Assembly: GCF_047730175.1 (NCBI RefSeq)
Contig: NZ_CP159833.1
Coordinates: 1,860,001-1,924,000 of the forward strand
Direction: 5' to 3'
DNA from: Marifrigoribacter sp047730175
Lineage (GTDB): Bacteria > Bacteroidota > Bacteroidia > Flavobacteriales > Flavobacteriaceae
DNA: 64,000 bases
Both the position numbers and the translations under genes were made by a program. Shown here one piece after another: positions 25,082-33,753 of the stretch (its first letter is position 1; the number at the start of each line of letters is the position of its first letter). The notes under the pieces were generated by a model. That model was not told the origin of the DNA. It saw nothing but the letters and a program-made list of their open reading frames with translations, and did no database searches.

Positions 25082-26347
25082 ATGTCATTTAAATCATTAG
25101 GTCTTTCAGAATTACTTCTAAAGGCTCTTCAAAAAAAAGGGTACGAAACACCTACTCCAATACAAGAAAAAGCAATTCCAAAAATACTAGAGAAAAAAGA
25201 TATTTTGGCTTCAGCACAAACAGGTACTGGAAAAACCGCTGGTTTTACATTGCCTATGCTGCAATTGTTATCAATGGGTCAACAATATAGAAAAAGACCT
25301 GTTAGGTGTTTAATTTTAACTCCTACACGTGAGTTAGCTGCGCAAGTGTATGAGGATGTGAAAACTTATAGTGAGTTTGTTGATATTCGTTCTACAGTAA
25401 TTTTTGGTGGAGTGAATGCTAAGCCTCAAATTAGAACGCTACGCCAAGGAGTAGATGTACTTGTAGCTACCCCTGGGAGGTTGTTAGATTTACACAATCA
25501 GAATGAATTATCTCTTTCAAAAGTTGAAATATTAGTTTTAGATGAAGCTGATAGAATGTTGGACATGGGGTTTTTAAGAGATATTAGAAAAATTCTTTCA
25601 TTATTGCCTACTAGGCGTCAAAACTTATTGTTTTCTGCAACTTTTTCAAAAGAGATAAAAAACTTAGCAGGGTCATTTTTACACAACCCAGTTCTAGTTG
25701 AAGCAACTCCCGAAAACACAACTGCAGAGAAAGTAAATCAAATAGTATATCGATTAGATAAAGGAAAAAAAACAAGTTTAGTTATAAAGCTAATTACAGA
25801 AGGAAATTGGAGTCAAGTTCTAATTTTTACAAGAACGAAGCATGGAGCTAATAGATTAAGTCAGAAATTAGACCAAGCAAATATTAGTTCTGCTGCAATA
25901 CATGGTAATAAAAGTCAGGGGGCTAGAACAAAAGCATTAGCTGGTTTCAAAGCTGGTAATATACGTGTGCTCGTTGCTACAGATATTGCAGCACGTGGTT
26001 TAGATATCCCTTTATTGCCTCATGTAGTCAATTATGAATTACCTAATATTCCAGAAGATTATGTGCATAGAATTGGAAGAACAGGTAGAGCAGGAGCGAG
26101 TGGAGAAGCCATTTCTTTAGTAAGTGTAGATGAGAATGAATATGTAAGAGCTATTGAGAAGTTATTAAATCAGAAATTACAAAGTGAAATTTTAGAAGGG
26201 TTTGAACCTACAGAAACCTTAAAAGAGGTTTTAGATAAAAAAGAAGAAAATAAAGCAAATCAAAATAGAGGAAGATCACAAAGAAAACCAAACACTGGAA
26301 GAAACAATAAATCTGGAGGGAACAATAGAAGAGGTGGTAGGAGATAA
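25082..26347 (+). CDS. rhlE: DEAD-box ATP-dependent RNA helicase (RhlE type)
   Basis: This 421-aa helicase has the Q motif (KGYETPTPIQEKAIP, about residues 19-33), Walker A AQTGTGKT (about 46-53), PTRELA, GG, TPGR, DEAD (about 158-161), SAT, and motif VI HRIGRTGRAG (about 335). The tail beyond about 385 is basic and rich in Arg, Asn and Gly (NRGRSQRKPNTGRNN), typical of RhlE-type proteins and suited to RNA binding. It probably acts in RNA remodelling, ribosome assembly or mRNA decay. Confidence 0.92.
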   Translation: MSFKSLGLSELLLKALQKKGYETPTPIQEKAIPKILEKKDILASAQTGTGKTAGFTLPMLQLLSMGQQYRKRPVRCLILTPTRELAAQVYEDVKTYSEFVDIRSTVIFGGVNAKPQIRTLRQGVDVLVATPGRLLDLHNQNELSLSKVEILVLDEADRMLDMGFLRDIRKILSLLPTRRQNLLFSATFSKEIKNLAGSFLHNPVLVEATPENTTAEKVNQIVYRLDKGKKTSLVIKLITEGNWSQVLIFTRTKHGANRLSQKLDQANISSAAIHGNKSQGARTKALAGFKAGNIRVLVATDIAARGLDIPLLPHVVNYELPNIPEDYVHRIGRTGRAGASGEAISLVSVDENEYVRAIEKLLNQKLQSEILEGFEPTETLKEVLDKKEENKANQNRGRSQRKPNTGRNNKSGGNNRRGGRR

Positions 26348-26402
26348 TTTTAAGATGTTGTATTCTATCAAATTATTCTAATATAAATTATTTCAAAAAA
26401 AA

Positions 26403-27161
26403 TCACCCCTTTAAATTAGTTGTTTTTTTAACAACAGTTCCTCGTTCCCCAATTCTTATAGTGTAGAGAATAACATTTGCAATAAACCCAGGATTTGTGA
26501 TGATATTTGCTTTATCGGCAACATCTTGATCTCTTTTAGAAATTAGATGTTCTAGTTCAGAAGAGGGTTGATTTGCAAGTGTTGTAGCAAATTTCCAAGC
26601 ACCATCTCTAGCTAATTCCATGCTGAAATCAACTAAAAAATCATCAACTTTTTTAGTTTTCTGAAGAATATACTTTAAGGTAGGCCATATTTTGGCCAAA
26701 TCGTTTTGCACTTCATTGACTAAAGAGGATAAAATTTCATTGATTTTATTAAAATCATTTTTTAAATCTTCAATGGGATGATTTTTTGATACTTCAGCAG
26801 CAGCGATTCCTAAGTCGAGGTTAATGTGGGCATTCATTCCTATTAATAAATGCTGTAATACAATGGGCCAATAATCTGAGTTGATGCTAAAAGCTTTTTC
26901 CCAAGAAGCACTTACTTTTATTTGTTCTTGATATTTGTAGTAGGCTTCTAAATATCGTTTAGCAAAAATGACATCGAGCTCTTCCATTCTTTCGTTATTA
27001 TCAAAAAAATGATTTTCTACACCCTCCTTCACTTTCATAGTTACTTTTTGATATAACACTGCGAAATATCCAAAGGTTGAATTATTAAGTTCAGAGTATT
27101 CTATAATGTCATCTAAACGATCGATGATTTGTTCTATGGTTGTAACATTAGTTAAACTCAT
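26403..27161 (-). CDS. DUF5995-like protein of unknown function
   Basis: This 252-aa helical protein has no signal peptide or membrane segment. A central motif, HLLIGMNAHINLDLGIAAAEV (near residues 113-133, written in part), with a conserved His and Asp, resembles DUF5995 proteins, whose role is unknown. It converges on the rhlE gene and diverges from ffh. The family assignment is from memory of the motif and is moderately certain. Confidence 0.6.
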   Translation of the reverse strand: MSLTNVTTIEQIIDRLDDIIEYSELNNSTFGYFAVLYQKVTMKVKEGVENHFFDNNERMEELDVIFAKRYLEAYYKYQEQIKVSASWEKAFSINSDYWPIVLQHLLIGMNAHINLDLGIAAAEVSKNHPIEDLKNDFNKINEILSSLVNEVQNDLAKIWPTLKYILQKTKKVDDFLVDFSMELARDGAWKFATTLANQPSSELEHLISKRDQDVADKANIITNPGFIANVILYTIRIGERGTVVKKTTNLKG

Positions 27162-27287
27162 TGTTTTTCTCTTAACGTTGAAGTTTAATAAATTACAAAA
27201 TAATAAGAATATATGTTCTAAGTATATTCACGTAATATCATGTCGATTATTTTATAACATTTATGATAATCTTTCATAGAAACCCTC

Positions 27288-27318
27288 TTTGTAACTATCT
27301 TGGCAATTGTTATATTTG
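27288..27318 (+). promoter_or_regulatory. ffh promoter (-33 TTTG, 19 bp, -7 TATATTTG)
   Basis: TTTG (27288-27291) and TATATTTG (27311-27318) are spaced by exactly 19 bases, a full match to the Bacteroidota sigma-70-type promoter. It lies within the upstream extension of the ffh frame and so supports the ATG at 27366 as the true start. Confidence 0.75.
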
Positions 27319-27365
27319 CAGCTTGCATTTCCTATAAGAAATCTTTAAAAAATAGATTAAAAATT

Positions 27366-28694
27366 ATGTTCAATAATTTAAGTGAAAAATTAGATAAAGC
27401 CTTACATGTATTAAAAGGGCATGGTAGTATTACAGAAGTTAATGTTGCTGAAACTCTTAAGGAAGTTCGTAGAGCTCTATTAGATGCCGATGTTAACTTT
27501 AAAATTGCTAAAGAATTTTCAGATAGAGTAAAAACAAAAGCTTTAGGGCAAAATGTTCTTACTTCTTTACAGCCAGGCCAATTAATGGTTAAATTGGTAA
27601 AAGACGAATTAACTGAGTTAATGGGAGGAGAAACTGAAGGGATAAACCTTGGAGGCTCTCCAACTGTGATTTTAATGTCTGGTTTACAGGGTTCTGGTAA
27701 AACGACATTTTCTGGAAAACTTGCTAATTTTTTAAAAACTAAAAAATCTAAAAAACCTCTTTTAGTAGCTTGTGATGTTTATCGTCCTGCAGCTATTAAT
27801 CAATTGCATGTTGTTGGAGATCAAATTGGAGTTGAAGTATTTAGTGATGAAGAAAATAAAAACCCAGTTGAGATTGCACAGAATGCAGTTACATATGCAA
27901 AAGAGAATGGGCATAATGTAGTAATTGTTGATACAGCTGGACGTTTGGCTGTTGATGAAGCGATGATGACAGAAATTGAAAATATTCACAAGGCAGTGAA
28001 TCCACATGAAACATTATTTGTGGTAGATTCAATGACAGGTCAAGATGCTGTAAATACAGCAAAAACATTTAATGACCGCCTTAATTTTGATGGAGTTGTT
28101 TTAACAAAATTAGATGGTGATACACGTGGTGGTGCAGCAATCTCAATTAAAAGTGTTGTAAATAAACCTATTAAATTTATTGGTACAGGAGAGAAAATGG
28201 AAGCGATTGATGTATTTCATCCTTCTCGTATGGCCGATAGAATTTTAGGAATGGGAGATGTGGTTTCTTTAGTTGAAAGAGCGCAAGAACAATTTGATGA
28301 AGAAGAAGCTAGAAGACTTCAGAAGAAAATTGCAAAAAATCAGTTCGGATTCGATGATTTCTTGAAGCAAATTCAGCAAGTAAAGAAGATGGGTAATATG
28401 AAAGACCTTATCGGAATGATTCCTGGTGCTGGAAAAGCAATGAAAGGTGTTGATATTGATGATGATGCCTTTAAAGGTATTGAGGCAATTATTCATTCTA
28501 TGACTCCTGAAGAAAGAACAAAGCCCGAATTAATTAATGCAAGTCGAAAGAAAAGAATTGGTAAAGGAAGTGGTTCTTCAGTACAAGAAGTAAATCAGTT
28601 ACTGAAGCAATTCAATCAAATGAGTAAAATGATGAAAATGATGCAAGGTGGTGGTGGTCGAAAGATGATGCAAGCAATGAATAAAATAAAATAA
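27366..28694 (+). CDS. ffh: Signal recognition particle protein Ffh
   Basis: This 442-aa GTPase binds SRP RNA and signal sequences of membrane proteins. The frame is open from 27300, but the family start is MFNNLSEKLDKALHVLKG at 27366, downstream of the promoter. Order of parts: N domain (1-95), G domain with GLQGSGKTT near 106-114, DTAGR and TKLDGD, and the methionine-rich M domain (from about 325), ending in MSKMMKMMQGGGGRKMMQAM. folD follows after 22 bases. Confidence 0.96.
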   Translation: MFNNLSEKLDKALHVLKGHGSITEVNVAETLKEVRRALLDADVNFKIAKEFSDRVKTKALGQNVLTSLQPGQLMVKLVKDELTELMGGETEGINLGGSPTVILMSGLQGSGKTTFSGKLANFLKTKKSKKPLLVACDVYRPAAINQLHVVGDQIGVEVFSDEENKNPVEIAQNAVTYAKENGHNVVIVDTAGRLAVDEAMMTEIENIHKAVNPHETLFVVDSMTGQDAVNTAKTFNDRLNFDGVVLTKLDGDTRGGAAISIKSVVNKPIKFIGTGEKMEAIDVFHPSRMADRILGMGDVVSLVERAQEQFDEEEARRLQKKIAKNQFGFDDFLKQIQQVKKMGNMKDLIGMIPGAGKAMKGVDIDDDAFKGIEAIIHSMTPEERTKPELINASRKKRIGKGSGSSVQEVNQLLKQFNQMSKMMKMMQGGGGRKMMQAMNKIK

Positions 28695-28716
28695 CTAAGG
28701 ACTTAAAAACAAACGC

Positions 28717-29595
28717 ATGGTACTTCTCGACGGAAAAAAAACTTCAAATGTAATAAAAGATGAAATTGCTGTTGAGGTCCAAAAAATGAAGGATCAAGGA
28801 GAACGCGTTCCACATTTAGCAGCAGTATTAGTTGGAGTAGACGGAGCTAGTTTAACCTATGTTGGAAGTAAAGTAAGAGCTTGTGAACGTGTAGGATTTG
28901 AATCTACATTAATTCAAATGCCAGATACTACTTCAGAAGAAGAGTTACTTCAGAAAATAAAAGAATTGAACGAAAGTAAAGTGATTGATGGCTTTATTGT
29001 TCAGTTGCCCTTACCTAAACAAATTGACGAGCAGAACGTTTTAAATGCTGTAAATCCTTCAAAAGATGTAGATGGGTTTCACCCAGAAAACTTTGGTAGA
29101 ATGGCTTTAGATATGGAATCGTTTATTCCAGCAACTCCATTTGGAATACTTCAATTGTTAGAGCGTTATCAAGTAGAAACCAAAGGAAAACATACCGTAG
29201 TAATTGGTAGAAGTCATATTGTAGGTCGTCCTATGAGTATTTTAATGAGTCAAAAAGGTCCTGCTGGAAATAGTACGGTTACTTTAACACATAGTCACAC
29301 TAAAAACCTTTCAGAAATCACCAAACAAGCAGACATCATCATTGTTGCTTTAGGAGTTCCAGAATTTCTTACCGCTGATATGGTAAAAGAAGGTGTAGTG
29401 ATTGTTGATGTTGGAATTAGCCGTGTGCCTGATGCATCAAAACCTCGTGGTTATGCTATAAAAGGGGATGTTGAATTTGAAGGAGTAAGTGAAAAAGCAT
29501 CTTTTATCACACCTGTGCCAGGTGGAGTAGGTCCAATGACTATTGCAATGCTATTGAAAAATACGTTGATTGCTAGAGAAAGACAATTAAGTTAA
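28717..29595 (+). CDS. folD: Bifunctional methylenetetrahydrofolate dehydrogenase/cyclohydrolase
   Basis: This 292-aa protein interconverts methylene- and formyl-tetrahydrofolate using NADP. Visible motifs are the catalytic Tyr-x-x-x-Lys in LTYVGSKVRACERVG (near residues 48-62), GFIVQLPLPKQI (near 97), KDVDGFHPEN, the nucleotide-binding VVIGRSHIVGRPMS (near 162-175), and the closing TPVPGGVGPMTIAML. It probably shares a transcript with ffh. Its end overlaps the convergent exporter gene by nine bases. Confidence 0.96.
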   Translation: MVLLDGKKTSNVIKDEIAVEVQKMKDQGERVPHLAAVLVGVDGASLTYVGSKVRACERVGFESTLIQMPDTTSEEELLQKIKELNESKVIDGFIVQLPLPKQIDEQNVLNAVNPSKDVDGFHPENFGRMALDMESFIPATPFGILQLLERYQVETKGKHTVVIGRSHIVGRPMSILMSQKGPAGNSTVTLTHSHTKNLSEITKQADIIIVALGVPEFLTADMVKEGVVIVDVGISRVPDASKPRGYAIKGDVEFEGVSEKASFITPVPGGVGPMTIAMLLKNTLIARERQLS

Positions 29596-30606
29596 AGATT
29601 TACTTTCTCCATATTCTTTATTATAAATTCTTAATACAATAAAGAACAAGCTTATTAATAGAGGTCCGAAAATTAATCCTATAAATCCAAAAATAGGGAC
29701 CCCAATGATTACCCCTAAAAGTGTAATTAATGGATGTACATTATCTAGTTTCTTAAGTACAAATAGTCTGATAATATTATCAGCAGAACCCACAACGATA
29801 ATTCCATAGAGTAATATTCCCCATGCTTGAAAATTCTGCCCAGTTGAAAGCGATATAATAAAAACAGGTAGAATTCCGACTAAAGTTCCTACAAAAGGAA
29901 TCATAGATCCTACAGCTACTATAGCAAACCAAAAGAAGGGATCTTCAACACCAAAAATTAAAAAACCAATAAGGGCAATAATTCCTTGAGCAACTGCAAC
30001 TAAAGGAATGCCTAATGCATTTGAACGCACCATTTTACTCACCTCATTACTGATAATTTTTAGATTTTCGGAAGAAAGTGGTAGATAGTTAAGTAAGGAG
30101 TTTTTTTGTAATTTATGGCTTGTAAGCATATAAAACAACATAAAATACATGATGGCAATCGAAATAAAAATATCGAAAGTATTACCGGCAAATCCCTGAA
30201 TTTTTTCAGTAATCCATGAAGATATAGCAGATACATCTATTTGTGAGTTTAGGTCATAGCCGTATTGTGTTTCCCAAATGCTAATTTGATTTTTTAATGC
30301 AGTAAATACTTTTTCAGAGTTCTGTACAGCATTTCCAATTTTATTACCCAACATAGATATTACGCCAACCATTGGTATTAATATTCCAACAAATGATAAA
30401 ATCATTAACAAACTAGCTGCTAGTGATGGATTCCATCCTTTATTTACTAATTTTTCCATCCATTTACGCATTAAAACATAGATAGTAATCGCTCCTAAAA
30501 CACCAGATAAATAGGGGAGTAGTTCATTAAAAATGAGCATTCCCATCATGATAATGAGAAAAAGAATGAACACTTGTTTTATTGTATTAGAGCTAATTGA
30601 TTTCAT
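29587..30606 (-). CDS. AI-2E family transporter (UPF0118/PerM type)
   Basis: This 339-aa membrane protein has about seven or eight hydrophobic segments. Two are at the N-terminus (VFILFLIIMMGMLIF, LSGVLGAITIYVL) and a cluster lies after residue 150, with the typical FWFAIVAVGSMIPFVGTLVGILP block near 225 and GVPIFGFIGLIFGPLLISL near 303. Members export small molecules or act as Na+/H+ antiporters; quorum-signal export is proven for only a few. The upstream spacer holds repeats. Confidence 0.88.
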   Translation of the reverse strand: MKSISSNTIKQVFILFLIIMMGMLIFNELLPYLSGVLGAITIYVLMRKWMEKLVNKGWNPSLAASLLMILSFVGILIPMVGVISMLGNKIGNAVQNSEKVFTALKNQISIWETQYGYDLNSQIDVSAISSWITEKIQGFAGNTFDIFISIAIMYFMLFYMLTSHKLQKNSLLNYLPLSSENLKIISNEVSKMVRSNALGIPLVAVAQGIIALIGFLIFGVEDPFFWFAIVAVGSMIPFVGTLVGILPVFIISLSTGQNFQAWGILLYGIIVVGSADNIIRLFVLKKLDNVHPLITLLGVIIGVPIFGFIGLIFGPLLISLFFIVLRIYNKEYGESKSLT

Positions 30607-30804
30607 GTGTCTATATTATTATTTTTAACTGTCAGATGTTGTCTGCCTGCCGCAGGCAGGTTTGCTATTAGCCTAATATGCTCGTTTCATGTGTGTATGT
30701 TTATTGTTTTTTATAGGTCATACTTCGACAAACTCAGCGCAGACAGGTTGTTCGCTATTAATCATTCCATTAGGTAATAAAATCTTTAATATACTCGTTT
30801 GATA
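30607..30804. repeat. Intergenic repeats between exporter and VOC gene
   Basis: CTGCCTG (30643-30649) and CAGGCAG (30653-30659) form a GC-rich palindrome in AT-rich surroundings. The start region of the exporter gene (TTTCATGTGTCTATATTATT at 30601) is imperfectly repeated near 30687. The segment with GCTATTA ... TAATAT(A/G)CTCGTTT occurs twice (about 30663-30690 and 30749-30800). A second GC-richer tract at about 30725-30748 (CTTCGACAAACTCAGCGCAG) resembles dispersed flavobacterial repeats. Confidence 0.55.
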
Positions 30805-31230
30805 TTAGTTGGCAAATAATTGATCTATATTTTTAAAAGCTTTAAATTCTAATGCATTACCTGAAGGGTCATAAAAAAACATAGTAGCTTGTTCTCCTGT
30901 TTCTCCTTGAAAACGAATATATGGATCAATAATAAAGTTAATGTTTTTATTCTTTAATTTTTTAGATAATTGAATAAATTCATCCATGGATAAAACAACT
31001 CCAAAGTGAGGAATAGGAACCTCTTTTCCGTCAACGGGATTTGATTTAACTTCTTTGTTAATCTCTTCTTTATAATGAATTACTAATTGATGACCAAAAA
31101 AATTAAAATCTACCCAAATATCACTACTTCTTCCTTCTTCACATCCTAAAATGTCTCTGTAGAATTCCCTAGACACTTCAAGGTTATTGACTGGAATCGC
31201 TAAGTGAAAAGGTGCTAATTTTTTTTCCAT
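30805..31230 (-). CDS. VOC (glyoxalase/bleomycin resistance) family protein
   Basis: This 141-aa protein shows two beta-alpha-beta-beta-beta halves of the vicinal oxygen chelate fold. It opens with PFHLAIPVNNLEVSREFYRDILGCEEG in pieces (metal His7 or nearby) and closes with MFFYDPSGNALEFKAF (Glu near residue 130). HFGVVLSMDEF provides another possible ligand. VOC members include lyases, dioxygenases and resistance proteins; the substrate is unknown. Only two bases separate it from the upstream methyltransferase gene, so the two are co-translated. Confidence 0.85.
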   Translation of the reverse strand: MEKKLAPFHLAIPVNNLEVSREFYRDILGCEEGRSSDIWVDFNFFGHQLVIHYKEEINKEVKSNPVDGKEVPIPHFGVVLSMDEFIQLSKKLKNKNINFIIDPYIRFQGETGEQATMFFYDPSGNALEFKAFKNIDQLFAN

Positions 31231-31232
31231 TT

Positions 31233-32855
31233 CTAGTTGTTTAATCCTTTTAAATAATGAATACTTACCGTAGCTAATTCATTATTTGGGAACTTCGAAA
31301 AATGTTGTTCCACCAAATCAAGTCCTATCTCTTTGATAACATTCTGAAAGACTTCCAGTTCAACAATATACTGATCTGAAAACCCATGGGTGGCATCATA
31401 AGCTGTAACAGCAGTTTTACCTAGGTTTCTTGCTGCAATTTTAGGATTGATCGTGTGTAATTCAATTAGTAATAAACCAAAATTTTCAATAAAAGGCTCC
31501 CATTTTTCTATATGCTCCTTTAAATTTTGTTCTACTTCCGAATTAGATAAACGTATGCCTTTACTTGCAAAAGCACCTTTGGAAGAACTTACTCTATCTG
31601 GATCTAATTTTTTTGGTTCAGCCCAAGGACGATTATGATCTAAGAATGTTCTAACATTCAATAATTCGCTTAAATTAATATCGTAATTCGTTTTTATATC
31701 TTCTTGTAGGGTTTTTGGATCTCCAATATCACCCCAAATAACTTTCGCCCAAATATCAGCCTTTACTAAATTAGCTCTTGTCACTTTTAATGCTGCTTTA
31801 TTATAGTCTACACCTACTAGAAAAAGAGGGTATTCATCTAATAAGGGGCCTCTTATTGTGCGCTGTTCGATAACTTCAAAAAGATGAATAATAAAAGCAC
31901 CATTTCCACAGCCCATATCTAAAATTCCTTTAGGTTGTTCGTCAATGGGTTTATTAAATAGATTAATAATAATTTCATCTATTTTTTTAAAATAGGCAGA
32001 ATGTGCGCCACCACTTCCCCAAACATTCATTTCTCTATCTACATGTATTTCAACAGAGTTTGGCAATGAACTTCTTAGGATATTTGCATTTCCAAACATA
32101 AGTTCATCAACTCTTCTAAAGGTTGGAATGTAAGAAACAGTAACGCCATAAGCTGAAGATCTTTGTGCAAAGAACATTCCTTTCTTTGTGAATTTATAAT
32201 TTGCATTCTTTTTGCTGAACCAACCAAGAAAGCTTAAAAAGTCTAAAATTTTACTAAAACTTTTTGGATCTTCATGATATTCTTCAGGACTAAAAGAGGC
32301 TTCCATAAAATATTTATGAAACATTCCATCCATACCTAGTAATACTGAAATTGGACCGACCAAAACACCTTCAATATGTTGTTTTATTTGTAATTGAATT
32401 GCCTGTTCTAAGTCGTTAGATGAACTAGGATTGTAAGCACCTTTTATATATAAATTAAATATCTTATTAATAATATTAAACTGCCCAGACTCCATTGTTC
32501 TTGGGTGAAACTCTTCCGAAGTTTTTAAAAAATGAACGACATCTTTATATTTTTCGATTTGTGAAAAAGCGAAGCTGCTTTTTTCATTTGTAGTAATAGT
32601 TACCTTATTTTCTTTATTGTCAACTTCATGTGTCAGCCAACCTTGAGAGGCCAATAACCGTAGTCCAACATTTAAATAACCTTCGTTTGCATTAAATTCG
32701 TTTGTAATCGTTTCAATATCACAAGGACTATTTTTTACTATAAAATCTAAGACTCCTTTTTCATTTAATGAATAGGCGACAGGTGCAATTGCAATACCGT
32801 CTAAATGTCTAAATAATAAATTTCTATAATCGTCTTTTTCTTTTTTAGATAGCAT
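31233..32855 (-). CDS. Large SAM-dependent methyltransferase with two winged-helix-like domains
   Basis: This 540-aa protein has a class I methyltransferase core from about residue 310, with the SAM motif GILDMGCGNGAFIIHL followed by VGVDYNKAALKVT. Ahead of it lie two similar helical segments ending in winged-helix-like strands: about 10-95 (NEGYLNVGLRLLASQGWLT) and about 160-245 (KILDFLSFLGWFSKKNANYK). The segment RTFLDHNRPW after the core resembles the methyltransferase units of some polyketide loading modules (AprA type); this is a recollection, not a search. It is co-transcribed with a VOC protein. The substrate is unknown. Confidence 0.75.
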   Translation of the reverse strand: MLSKKEKDDYRNLLFRHLDGIAIAPVAYSLNEKGVLDFIVKNSPCDIETITNEFNANEGYLNVGLRLLASQGWLTHEVDNKENKVTITTNEKSSFAFSQIEKYKDVVHFLKTSEEFHPRTMESGQFNIINKIFNLYIKGAYNPSSSNDLEQAIQLQIKQHIEGVLVGPISVLLGMDGMFHKYFMEASFSPEEYHEDPKSFSKILDFLSFLGWFSKKNANYKFTKKGMFFAQRSSAYGVTVSYIPTFRRVDELMFGNANILRSSLPNSVEIHVDREMNVWGSGGAHSAYFKKIDEIIINLFNKPIDEQPKGILDMGCGNGAFIIHLFEVIEQRTIRGPLLDEYPLFLVGVDYNKAALKVTRANLVKADIWAKVIWGDIGDPKTLQEDIKTNYDINLSELLNVRTFLDHNRPWAEPKKLDPDRVSSSKGAFASKGIRLSNSEVEQNLKEHIEKWEPFIENFGLLLIELHTINPKIAARNLGKTAVTAYDATHGFSDQYIVELEVFQNVIKEIGLDLVEQHFSKFPNNELATVSIHYLKGLNN

Positions 32856-32920
32856 AGTTAATGAAAGTATTTAAGTATTATAATTTATTCCAAATGTCAA
32901 GATAAGCCTTTCAGTCATCA

Positions 32921-33055
32921 TCACCTTTTTTTGAAACGATTACATAGTTTCCTATATCCGTAATCGTATGCATAGTCTTCAATAATTTTTATTTCTGAAG
33001 CACAATCACATGCAACAGTTAATGAAACATAATCCGCAAAAAAGGAATATTTCAT
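32921..33055 (-). CDS. Possible small protein (44 aa)
   Basis: An ATG at 33055 opens 44 codons encoding a cysteine- and tyrosine-containing peptide (MKYSFFADYVSLTVACDC, then EDYAYDYGYRKLCNRFKKR), with a basic end. It lies in the 290-base gap upstream of the lipoprotein terminator and after the methyltransferase promoter region. No family is recognised and chance cannot be excluded. Confidence 0.3.
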   Translation of the reverse strand: MKYSFFADYVSLTVACDCASEIKIIEDYAYDYGYRKLCNRFKKR

Positions 33056-33099
33056 ATCAAAAAATAGTTGATACGTAAAGTACTAAATTCCCTTAAATA

Positions 33100-33127
33100 A
33101 AAAAAGCCATCATTTCTGAAGGCTTTC
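33100..33127 (-). terminator. Terminator of the 33148 lipoprotein gene
   Basis: On the minus strand AAAGCC and GGCTTT (33103-33108 and 33121-33126) enclose a 12-base loop and are followed by a T-run. It lies just after the lipoprotein stop codon. Confidence 0.75.
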
Positions 33128-33147
33128 ATATTATAATTAATTAGATA

Positions 33148-33732
33148 TTATTCTTGTGATTCTACTTCTTCATCTTCATAATCCCATCCAATCATAAAAT
33201 ATTTAAATACTGCTTTGTCTGGAATTTGAGAAGATTCAATTTTTAAGCTTGAATTGTAACGTAAATCTTCAGGAAGCTCTTTTTTATCAATTGTTAAATA
33301 TATTTCACTGTCTTCAAGAAAAACAACAACTGAACTTATCGTAGTTTCAATGTCTGCAATAATATAATTGTCTTTTACTACTTTAAATGTACTTTCAGAA
33401 TTCAGCCCTTTAATTGTTTTATAACGATTATCAAATATTTGAATATTTGTAATCATAGATTCCGGGTCACTTTCATCGTTTGGTGACAATAACATTAATT
33501 TGGCACCTCCTTTTTCATAAATTTCTACATCGCCTTGTGTACCAATTGCATTTTTTATTGGATTTAATTTCACAATCGAATCGTTTGAAAAAATAGAATC
33601 TATTTGTTTCATTGCATTTTTGTGAGTAAGATTACCAACGGCACCTTTTTGAATTAAAAATAGATCGGTTTCTTTTCCACATTGTATAAACAAAATGGAG
33701 ATAATTACTCCTAATAATAGTGTGTTTTTCAT
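33148..33732 (-). CDS. Hypothetical lipoprotein
   Basis: This 194-aa protein has a lipoprotein signal (MKNTLLLGVIISILFIQC, Cys18). The mature domain begins GKETDLFLIQKGAVGNLTHKN in pieces and is rich in beta strands, with FKVVKDNYIIADIETTISSVVV in its middle and an acidic end (DYEDEEVESQE). I recognise no family with a known function. It follows the HerA-like gene by 21 bases on the same strand, so they may share a transcript. Confidence 0.72.
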   Translation of the reverse strand: MKNTLLLGVIISILFIQCGKETDLFLIQKGAVGNLTHKNAMKQIDSIFSNDSIVKLNPIKNAIGTQGDVEIYEKGGAKLMLLSPNDESDPESMITNIQIFDNRYKTIKGLNSESTFKVVKDNYIIADIETTISSVVVFLEDSEIYLTIDKKELPEDLRYNSSLKIESSQIPDKAVFKYFMIGWDYEDEEVESQE

Positions 33733-33753
33733 GGGTGCAATATACTAATTTTA

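Noticed and set aside
27300..27365. Upstream start for ffh
   Set aside because: A full -33/-7 promoter lies at 27288-27318, and the family N-terminus begins at 27366.
30643..30659. Rho-independent terminator for the VOC or exporter gene
   Set aside because: The GC-rich palindrome has no T-run on either side and lies upstream of the exporter start, so a repeat element fits better.
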